Positions 1 to 7,915 of a DNA stretch of 7,915 nt are shown here, in pieces. A program made the position numbers and the translations under genes. The number at the start of each line of letters is the position of its first letter. Position 1 is the first letter of the stretch. Source of the stretch: Clostridia bacterium (GTDB lineage Bacteria > Bacillota_A > Clostridia > Christensenellales > Aristaeellaceae); contig JAFRMB010000063.1 of the NCBI GenBank assembly GCA_017430945.1, positions 1 through 7,915 on the forward strand. The letters run 5' to 3'. The notes beneath the pieces were generated by a model that saw only the letters and a program-made list of their open reading frames with translations, was not told where the DNA came from and ran no database searches.

Positions 1-1
1 C

Positions 2-484
2 GGCAACTACGCCGCGTCCCTGATCGCCCAGGTGAAGGCCCATGATGACGGCTTCGCCCAGGTGCTGTGGCTGGACGGCGTGGAGCGCAAGTACATCGAA
101 GAGGTCGGCGCGATGAACATCATGTTCAAGATCGACGGCAAGATCGTCACTCCGATGCTCAACGGCTCCATACTGCCCGGCATCACCCGCAACAGCGTGC
201 TGTTCCTGTGCCGCCAGTGGGGCATGGAGGTCGAGGAGCGCAGGATCTCCGTGGACGAGCTGATCGAGGCCCAGAAGACCGGCAAGCTGGAGGAAGTCTT
301 CGGCACCGGCACCGCGGCGGTCATCAGCCCCGTAGGCAAGCTGCGCTATATGGACGATGTCATGACCATCGGCGACGGCAGCATCGGCCCGGTGACCCAG
401 AAGCTGTACGACACCATTACCGGCATCCAGACCGGCAAGATCGAAGACAAGTACGGATGGCGCGTGCGCGCCGACGCGGACTGA
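2..484 (+). CDS. ilvE: Branched-chain amino acid aminotransferase, C-terminal part (5' truncated by window)
   Basis: A PLP-dependent class IV aminotransferase that interconverts leucine, isoleucine and valine with their 2-keto acids, using glutamate/2-oxoglutarate, in the cytoplasm. The frame is open from base 2 and gives 160 residues. It begins with GNYAASL, the segment that in this family lies just after the PLP-binding lysine (GG..K..GNYAASL), so that lysine is upstream of the window. Visible family motifs are QVLWLDG (residues 20-26), EEVGAMN (33-39; the human BCAT counterpart is EVGTMN), LPGITR (58-63) and [11 protein letters not shown] (101-111), the last two belonging to the cofactor-phosphate region. 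The C-terminus [13 protein letters not shown] (141-153) is typical. The pattern fits the BCAT form that carries GNYAAS and EVGxMN rather than D-amino acid aminotransferase. There is no frameshift, and a hairpin follows 35 bp after the stop. Confidence 0.95.
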   Translation, partial: GNYAASLIAQVKAHDDGFAQVLWLDGVERKYIEEVGAMNIMFKIDGKIVTPMLNGSILPGITRNSVLFLCRQWGMEVEERRISVDELIEAQKTGKLEEVFGTGTAAVISPVGKLRYMDDVMTIGDGSIGPVTQKLYDTITGIQTGKIEDKYGWRVRADAD

Positions 485-518
485 GCCCGCTGACACGCCC
501 GCAACGCAAAAGTGACGG

Positions 519-557
519 AGCCCTGCCGGGCAAAATGGCGCGGCAGGGCTTCGTCTT
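519..557 (+). terminator. Hairpin after ilvE, probable intrinsic terminator
   Basis: AGCCCTGCCG (519-528) and CGGCAGGGCT (541-550) form a perfect 10-bp GC-rich stem with a 12-nt loop. The following bases, TCGTCTTA, are only moderately T-rich, so termination may be partial. The next gene starts 43 nt after the stem on the same strand with no evident promoter, so some read-through from ilvE into it is plausible. Confidence 0.65.
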
Positions 558-593
558 ATCCAGCCGACTGACGAACGACCCCTCGACGAGCAC

Positions 594-1220
594 ATGAATA
601 CCTATCAGCATTACATCTGGGACTTTGACGGCACGCTGTTCGACAGCTATCCGCACAGCACGGCGGCGCTTTGCGCCGCTGCGCGGCACTATGGCGTGGA
701 TGTCGACGAAGGCGCGCTCGGCCGCGCCCTTCGCCACAGCTTTGCCAGCGCTTTCCAGCTGGTCGGACTGAGCCGGGATCAGCTCGAGCTGTTCCATCGC
801 CTGCGCGGCGACGATGACTTCCCGCCGCCCATCGTACCCTTCCCCCATGCCGATCGCGTGCTGCGCGCGCTGCGCGCCCGCGGTGCGCGGCACTACCTGT
901 ACACCCATTCCAACCACCGCATGTCGGTCCGTTTCCTGGAGCGCTTCGGGATGGCGGACTGTTTCGAAGGCTGGGTCACGCCGGACGACCCCGGCTTTGC
1001 CACGAAGCCGGATCCCGGCGCGATCCTGTACATCCTGTCGCACCATTCGATCGATCCGGCGACGGCCGTGATGATCGGAGACCGCGAGATCGACATGCGC
1101 TGCGCCCGCGGCGCCGGCGTGGACGGCATACTCATCGACCCCGACCGTCTGGTGGCACAGACCTGCGCAGTCGCGCGGATCGACGACCTTGACGAGCTTC
1201 TGGACCGCGGCCGTTCGTGA
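594..1220 (+). CDS. HAD-superfamily hydrolase (subfamily IA-like phosphatase)
   Basis: A soluble phosphatase of the haloacid dehalogenase superfamily, 208 residues, close to the usual size of phosphoglycolate-phosphatase-like members. All four catalytic motifs are present. Motif I is DFDGT (residues 10-14; D10 nucleophile, D12 acid/base). Motif II is the threonine of YTHSN (T104). Motif III is the lysine of TKPDP (K138). Motif IV is IGDREID (D163 and D167, Mg2+ ligands). Residues 20-80 form a helical cap of the C1 type between motifs I and II. ATG 594 is the first possible start in this frame after the upstream hairpin; the sequence before it (CGACGAG) is a weak Shine-Dalgarno. Substrate cannot be read from sequence: phosphoglycolate, a sugar phosphate or a nucleotide are all possible. 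It follows ilvE on the same strand, but that gives no functional clue. Confidence 0.9.
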   Translation: MNTYQHYIWDFDGTLFDSYPHSTAALCAAARHYGVDVDEGALGRALRHSFASAFQLVGLSRDQLELFHRLRGDDDFPPPIVPFPHADRVLRALRARGARHYLYTHSNHRMSVRFLERFGMADCFEGWVTPDDPGFATKPDPGAILYILSHHSIDPATAVMIGDREIDMRCARGAGVDGILIDPDRLVAQTCAVARIDDLDELLDRGRS

Positions 1221-1245
1221 CGTCAGCCGTCGGTCCCTGAATATT

Positions 1246-1284
1246 AATGGAGCGAGGAGCGCTTTACAGCCTCCTCGCTCCATT
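1246..1284. terminator. Perfect 14-bp hairpin between convergent genes, probable bidirectional terminator
   Basis: AATGGAGCGAGGAG (1246-1259) is the exact reverse complement of 1271-1284. Inside, 1261-1263 can pair with 1268-1270 after one bulged C, leaving a TTAC tetraloop. It lies between the HAD gene stop at 1220 (+) and the secreted-protein stop at 1312 (-), where a shared terminator is expected. Neither side has a long T run: rightward the stem is followed by TGCGCTTATCC, and leftward, on the minus strand, by TAATATTCAGG. Confidence 0.8.
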
Positions 1285-1311
1285 TGCGCTTATCCCTGCG
1301 CGCTCCGGCTG

Positions 1312-2589
1312 TCAGGCCGCCGGAGCGTTGGTCGCGCGCGCATGCGTGCCGATGTAGTCGCTGACCCGCTGGATCAGAGCCTGCTCGGCCTCGGTGTCCC
1401 CGGCACCGCTCTCGCGGATCTCGGTGGGCATCTGGAAGCCCTCCATGCCGATATAGGTGCCGTTGACCATGGTGACGTCGCCGCTCACGGAGACGGTATT
1501 GCCCGAAGTGACGGCTTTGAACGCCAACGCGCCGGTGCGGATGCCGTCATCGCCCATCACCGAATCGAGGGCAAAGCCGATGCTCTCGCCCGTGGAGACC
1601 TGGGCGTAGAAGGTGACCTCGTCCCATCCGTTCTTCTGCCCATAGCCGGCCTGCATCGAGATCTGCTGTCCGCCGGCGCTCACGTCCAGCCCCAGCATCT
1701 GCATGCTGCCGTTCTGGTACAGATCGACCGTCGCGTTCACGGCATTCGCGATGTTCAGCGTCGCCTTCAGCGTCGAGCCGGTGGCGTCTGAGGTCAGCTC
1801 GAAGCTGCCGATCGGCATCTCCATGCCCATGAGGGCGATGGTCGCCGAAGCCGAGAACCGGTTGTCGGCAGAGCTGGCGCTGATGCTCAGGATCGGCATA
1901 TCGCTCTCGACGCCGTTGTCGACCGGATAGGCCTCCAGGGTCAGCGCCTGGGCGCTGCTGCCCCGGACCGTCCCGCGGATGGTGAAGCCGCCGTTGCTGC
2001 CCTTCATGGACTGGATGAGTCCAAGGATCTCGTTCATATACGGGATCGACCCGGTCCCTGCCGGGAGAGAACCGAGGATCTGCTCGATGAGCATGTTCAC
2101 CTGGGTGTAAGGGATCACGAAGCTGTTGCCGTATCCGCCCAGAGACTGGACCAGCCCGCGCATATCCATCCTGCGGATCGTGAGTCCGCGGATGGGCGGC
2201 AGCTCAAGGGTATCCAACGCTTCCAGGAGCATCGGCCAGACCGTCTCGACATCACCCATCTGCTGAGCTGCCTGTGCGGGCATATCGGCCTTGTAGGCGT
2301 AATCCAGGCCGTCCAGCGTGTAGAGCACCGAATTGCCGACGATCTGCGCCACGGCTGTCAACAGCGCCTCGTCCCCGCCGTCCACCATCCCGATGATGGA
2401 AGGCTTGCCATCGATGGTGTCCAGGGCCGCATGGACCATCAGCCCGTCCAATTGCATGGTCTGACCGCCGACGGTCGCCTCGATGTTTTCGATCGTCATG
2501 ATCGCCGCCGTTCCCTGATCCGCTTCGGCCAGGGCCGCCGCGCCGGTGAACATCAGCAGCGACAGTATGATTGTCAGGATCCTCTTCAT
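1312..2589 (-). CDS. Secreted protein of unknown function with Sec signal peptide
   Basis: I do not recognise the family. The start chosen is the ATG whose complement is 2587-2589, because AGGAGGAGG sits 8 nt upstream and the product then begins with a textbook signal peptide: MKR, a hydrophobic stretch (residues 4-20), and an ALA cleavage site (likely after A21). The frame stays open further upstream, but that extension has no signal-like character and would run through the promoter region. The product is 425 residues. There is no lipobox, no second membrane segment and no cell-wall sorting motif, so it is probably exported and released or held non-covalently. I see no cysteine anywhere. Residues 30-140 alternate short strands and helices; 200-390 is rich in alternating polar/hydrophobic stretches with many Gly, Ser, Thr and Met, suggesting a beta-sheet meander. 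The tail (395-425) is a short acidic helix followed by an Ala-rich end. It is transcribed divergently from dapF and converges on the HAD gene, so it is probably monocistronic. Confidence 0.85.
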   Translation of the reverse strand: MKRILTIILSLLMFTGAAALAEADQGTAAIMTIENIEATVGGQTMQLDGLMVHAALDTIDGKPSIIGMVDGGDEALLTAVAQIVGNSVLYTLDGLDYAYKADMPAQAAQQMGDVETVWPMLLEALDTLELPPIRGLTIRRMDMRGLVQSLGGYGNSFVIPYTQVNMLIEQILGSLPAGTGSIPYMNEILGLIQSMKGSNGGFTIRGTVRGSSAQALTLEAYPVDNGVESDMPILSISASSADNRFSASATIALMGMEMPIGSFELTSDATGSTLKATLNIANAVNATVDLYQNGSMQMLGLDVSAGGQQISMQAGYGQKNGWDEVTFYAQVSTGESIGFALDSVMGDDGIRTGALAFKAVTSGNTVSVSGDVTMVNGTYIGMEGFQMPTEIRESGAGDTEAEQALIQRVSDYIGTHARATNAPAA

Positions 2590-2597
2590 AACCGTAT

Positions 2598-2606
2598 CCT
2601 CCTCCT
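2598..2606 (-). promoter_or_regulatory. Strong ribosome binding site fixing the start of the secreted-protein gene
   Basis: The minus strand reads AGGAGGAGG here, followed by 8 nt and then ATG (2589-2587). This site decides against the upstream in-frame start at 2787. Confidence 0.85.
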
Positions 2607-2657
2607 GCGATATGGATCGCGCTCTGTTGCGCCCTTGTGGATATGATGCCACCGTCC

Positions 2658-2686
2658 TTGTCAATCCCGCGCGGATCTGATATAAT
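2658..2686 (+). promoter_or_regulatory. Sigma-A/sigma-70 type promoter for dapF (-35 and extended -10)
   Basis: TTGTCA at 2658-2663 (one mismatch to TTGACA) is separated by exactly 17 nt from a perfect TATAAT at 2681-2686. A TG dinucleotide at 2678-2679 makes it an extended -10. Predicted transcription start is near 2692-2694, giving a leader of about 50 nt before dapF. It stands out as an AT-rich island in a GC-rich spacer. It probably serves dapF, psuK and psuG together, as no other promoter is evident between them. Confidence 0.85.
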
Positions 2687-2691
2687 GGACG

Positions 2692-2704
2692 CGGCCTGAG
2701 GCCG
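2692..2704. repeat. Small palindrome CGGCC-TGA-GGCCG at the predicted dapF transcript start
   Basis: CGGCC (2692-2696) and GGCCG (2700-2704) are inverted repeats around a TGA centre, lying on the predicted +1 of the dapF promoter. It could be a 5'-terminal RNA hairpin that stabilises the transcript or a short operator for a DNA-binding protein. With only 5 bp per arm in GC-rich DNA, chance is also possible. Confidence 0.35.
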
Positions 2705-2727
2705 GGCCCTGACAAAACTTCGATCCC

Positions 2728-2732
2728 AGGGG
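2728..2732 (+). promoter_or_regulatory. Ribosome binding site for dapF, favouring the TTG start
   Basis: AGGGG at 2728-2732 is the only Shine-Dalgarno-like run before dapF. It ends 2 nt before GTG 2735, too close for normal initiation, and 11 nt before TTG 2744, which is long but workable. Confidence 0.6.
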
Positions 2733-2743
2733 ATGTGTTTGGA

Positions 2744-3565
2744 TTGAGATTCACAAAGATGCATGGTATCGGTAATGATTTTATCATGATAGACGGATTT
2801 CGTCAACCGCCAGCTTCGCCGGAGCGCCTGGCGCAGGCGCTTTGTCCCCGCCGCTTCGGCATCGGGGCGGACGGCCTGGTCGTCGCGCTGCCCTCCCAGA
2901 TCGCCGACGCGCGCATGCGCATCTTCAACGCGGACGGCGGCGAACCGGAGATGTGCGGAAACGGCATACGCTGTCTGGGCAAATTCCTTTACGACCGCGG
3001 CATCGTCCGCAAAAATCCCATGACCGTGGAGACGCTGGCCGGCGTGCTGACGCTCGAGCTGGACGCCAGCGACGGCCAGGTCTCCCGGGTGACCGTCGAC
3101 ATGGGCGCACCGCGGTTTACACCGGAAGAGATCCCCGTCGCCGCGGCGGACAACATCGTCGATGTCGAACTCGACGGGCGTCCCGTGCGCTTCTTTTGCG
3201 CGTCGATGGGCAATCCCCACGCCGTGACCTTCGATCTCTATCCCGAGGACGATTGCTTCCGCCGGTTCGGCGCGCTCATGGAGCGCCATCCCCTGTTCCC
3301 CAGGCGGGCCAACATCGAATTCTGCCGAATCCGCCCTGATGGCTGCGTGGACGTGCGCGTGTGGGAACGCGGTGACGGAGAGACGCTCGCCTGCGGCACC
3401 GGCGCCTGCGCCGTGTTGGTCGCGGGCGCCTCGATGGGGCTCTTGCCGCGCGGGATCGTCGTCCACCTGCCCGGCGGCGCGCTGGACATCCGCTGGGCAG
3501 AGGACGGCCACGTCTTCATGACCGGGCCCGCCGATCAGGTCTATGACGGCGAGATCTCCGTGTGA
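2744..3565 (+). CDS. dapF: Diaminopimelate epimerase
   Basis: Converts LL-diaminopimelate to the meso form in the cytoplasm. The product feeds lysine synthesis and, in meso-DAP organisms, the peptidoglycan stem peptide. It is a PLP-independent two-base epimerase, and both catalytic cysteines are present: C71 in EMCGNGIRC and C217 in ACGTGAC. Other family marks are the N-terminal FTKMHGIGNDF (residues 3-13), FNADGGEPEM (61-70), MGNPHAV (155-161) and the RANIEFC segment (188-194). The product is 273 residues, normal for DapF, with the two-lobed pseudo-symmetric layout. TTG 2744 was chosen because it gives the family-typical MRFTKMHG beginning and workable spacing to AGGGG; GTG 2735 would add three residues and sits almost on the ribosome binding site. 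A strong promoter lies 58 nt upstream. psuK starts 53 nt after the stop with no terminator seen, so the two are probably co-transcribed. Confidence 0.97.
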   Translation: MRFTKMHGIGNDFIMIDGFRQPPASPERLAQALCPRRFGIGADGLVVALPSQIADARMRIFNADGGEPEMCGNGIRCLGKFLYDRGIVRKNPMTVETLAGVLTLELDASDGQVSRVTVDMGAPRFTPEEIPVAAADNIVDVELDGRPVRFFCASMGNPHAVTFDLYPEDDCFRRFGALMERHPLFPRRANIEFCRIRPDGCVDVRVWERGDGETLACGTGACAVLVAGASMGLLPRGIVVHLPGGALDIRWAEDGHVFMTGPADQVYDGEISV

Positions 3566-3618
3566 CCGGGGATCGTCGTTCAAATCTGCTCGATCACAGG
3601 ACAGGGAGGACCGTTCCC

Positions 3619-4566
3619 ATGCAGATCCGACCCCTTCACATGGCCGTCGTCGGCGCGGCGAACATCGACATCGGCGGTTTCCCCGCAGGCGCGGTGGTGA
3701 TGCGGGATTCAAATCCCGGGCGCATCCGCATGTCGGCCGGCGGCGTCGGCCGCAACATCGCCTGCAACCTGGCCCGCCTCGGCGTTCAGGTGCAGCTGGT
3801 GACCGCGCTGGGAGGCGATGCCTTCGCCGCCGCCGTACGGGATGACTGTGCTGCCGCCGGGGTAGCGCTCGATCTGGCGATGCGCTTTCCGGAGGAAAGC
3901 AGCTCCACCTATCTGTACATAGCTGATGCCGCCGGAGACATGCAGCTTGCCGTGAACGACATGGAGATCTGCACGCGCATCACGCCGGAGGCGCTGTTCG
4001 GCTGTCTGGATGCGCTCTACGACATGGACGCCGTGGTCATCGACGCCAACCTGCCCGAGGCGACCATCGCCTTTCTGGCGCAAAACATGCGGGCGCCGCT
4101 GATCGCCGATGCCGTGTCCGCCGTCAAGGCGCGCAGGCTGCTGTCCGCCCTGCCCCGCCTGCGTGCCATCAAGCCCAACGCTCTGGAGGCTTCGGCCCTG
4201 ACGGGCCAGCCCGTTTACGACCGGGCCACCGCCGGATCGGCGGCCATGAAGCTCGTGACCATGGGCGTCCAGAGGGTGTTCATCACGCTGGGCGAGCGCG
4301 GCGTCTGCTGCGCCGACGCATCCGGCGCACGGTTCCTTCCCGGTGTGCCGATCCAGATGGCCAGCGCGACCGGCGCCGGGGACGCCTTCACGGCCGCACT
4401 GGCCTGGGCAGACGCGTGCGGCGCCGACCTGTGCGACTGCGCCCTTGCGGGGCTGGCGGCCGCTGCGCTGACGGCATCGTCTCCGGAGACCGTCGACCCA
4501 GGCATGACCGAAGCCGCGCTGATCCGCCGGATCGAAGACATCCGTTCACAAATATCGGGTCTGTGA
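3619..4566 (+). CDS. psuK: Pseudouridine kinase (PfkB/ribokinase family)
   Basis: Phosphorylates pseudouridine at the 5' position using ATP, giving pseudouridine 5'-phosphate, the substrate of the next gene. The product is 315 residues, the length expected for PsuK. PfkB-family marks are the N-terminal VVGAANIDIGG (residues 10-20), the substrate-side MSAGGVGRNIACNLARLG (38-55), NALE (187-190; the N-x-x-E motif involved in Mg2+/phosphate handling) and TGAGDAF (251-257), whose D255 is the catalytic base and whose glycines form the anion hole. ATG 3619 was chosen because AGGGAGGA ends 8 nt before it and the conserved beta strand then begins at residue 8. GTG 3562, overlapping the dapF stop, is an in-frame alternative without comparable support. 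PfkB kinases are hard to assign by sequence alone; the specific call rests mainly on psuG starting 26 nt downstream. No pseudouridine transporter is visible in the window. Confidence 0.88.
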   Translation: MQIRPLHMAVVGAANIDIGGFPAGAVVMRDSNPGRIRMSAGGVGRNIACNLARLGVQVQLVTALGGDAFAAAVRDDCAAAGVALDLAMRFPEESSSTYLYIADAAGDMQLAVNDMEICTRITPEALFGCLDALYDMDAVVIDANLPEATIAFLAQNMRAPLIADAVSAVKARRLLSALPRLRAIKPNALEASALTGQPVYDRATAGSAAMKLVTMGVQRVFITLGERGVCCADASGARFLPGVPIQMASATGAGDAFTAALAWADACGADLCDCALAGLAAAALTASSPETVDPGMTEAALIRRIEDIRSQISGL

Positions 4567-4592
4567 GACCCACATAAGAGGAGGACCGCAAC

Positions 4593-5501
<909 letters not shown>

Positions 5502-5583
5502 GCCGCGAATCGCGACACCTGATCACATGGCCGGCGCGCGGCACACCGAAGCGGCAGCGTCGCGGTCCGGCCGGATCGACAGC

Positions 5584-5617
5584 AGAGCACCCCGCCCATA
5601 GCTGGACGGGGTGCTCT
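5584..5617. terminator. Perfect 11-bp hairpin between convergent psuG and rpoC, probable terminator
   Basis: AGAGCACCCCG (5584-5594) pairs exactly with CGGGGTGCTCT (5607-5617). The 12-nt loop may form three further pairs (5596-5598 with 5603-5605). It lies 82 nt after the psuG stop and 50 nt beyond the rpoC stop read leftward. The rightward flank CGCATTTCC has a short T run, while the leftward flank has none, so it is a more convincing terminator for psuG than for rpoC. Confidence 0.7.
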
Positions 5618-5667
5618 CGCATTTCCGGGTGTGTCCGGGATCCGCAGGCTCTTGCGGCCGGTCGTCG

Positions 5668-7914
<2,247 letters not shown>

Positions 7915-7915
7915 C

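Noticed and set aside
417..1283. 288-codon open frame on the minus strand opposite the HAD gene
   Set aside because: It runs antisense through the HAD gene and the 1246-1284 hairpin, has Arg/Ala-rich low-complexity content typical of GC-rich shadow frames, and shows no recognisable domain.
2590..2787. N-terminal extension of the secreted-protein frame to an upstream start at 2787
   Set aside because: The extension crosses the dapF promoter and first dapF codons, and it would bury the signal peptide internally. ATG 2589 has AGGAGGAGG at 8 nt.
3562..3618. GTG 3562 overlapping the dapF stop as the psuK start (translational coupling)
   Set aside because: It has no ribosome binding site of comparable strength and adds 19 residues before the conserved first strand. 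ATG 3619 has AGGGAGGA with 8-nt spacing.
3604..3618. GGGA/TCCC inverted repeat around the psuK ribosome binding site
   Set aside because: Only four base pairs, so it is too weak to argue for regulated sequestration.
2252..3712. 486-codon minus-strand open frame spanning dapF and part of the secreted-protein gene
   Set aside because: It lies antisense to dapF and passes through the promoter spacer. Its content is shadow-like, while the overlapping genes have catalytic motifs or a signal peptide with ribosome binding sites.
5642..5657. CCGCA/TGCGG hairpin just after the rpoC stop as a terminator
   Set aside because: A 5-bp stem with no T run in the rpoC direction; such hairpins are common by chance in GC-rich DNA.

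Overview
The window is GC-rich bacterial chromosome, densely packed with housekeeping and metabolic genes. The likely source is a high-GC Gram-positive of the Clostridia type; this is inferred, not proven. Supporting signs are a beta' subunit without the large trigger-loop insertion (SI3) of gammaproteobacteria, strong AGGAGG-type ribosome binding sites, a sigma-A/sigma-70 style promoter (TTGTCA, 17-nt spacer, TATAAT), a short Sec signal peptide on an orphan secreted protein, and a dapF gene implying meso-diaminopimelate synthesis. I see no mobile element, CRISPR array, tRNA, rRNA or phage gene.

Layout. Bases 2-484 (+) hold the C-terminal half of a branched-chain amino acid aminotransferase (ilvE), cut by the window edge. 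A 10-bp hairpin follows, then a HAD-superfamily phosphatase (594-1220, +). A perfect 14-bp hairpin at 1246-1284 separates it from a convergent gene for a secreted, cysteine-free protein of unknown function (1312-2589, -). The 154-bp divergent spacer at 2590-2743 carries a strong rightward promoter. It drives dapF (2744-3565), followed on the same strand by a pseudouridine kinase (psuK, 3619-4566) and pseudouridine-5'-phosphate glycosidase (psuG, 4593-5501). A third perfect hairpin (5584-5617) lies in the convergent spacer before the 3' end of rpoC (5668-7914, -), which runs off the right edge.

How the genes work together. psuK and psuG form a complete two-step route: pseudouridine is phosphorylated, then cleaved to uracil and ribose 5-phosphate. 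They sit close behind dapF with no terminator seen between, so the three are probably co-transcribed, although DapF (lysine and peptidoglycan precursor synthesis) has no direct biochemical link to pseudouridine breakdown. The other genes appear to belong to separate transcription units.

I did not find an undescribed multi-gene system. The items most worth a second look are the orphan secreted protein, the dapF-psuK-psuG arrangement, the palindrome at the predicted dapF transcript start, and a shared CTTATCC sequence at the same distance after two of the intergenic hairpins.
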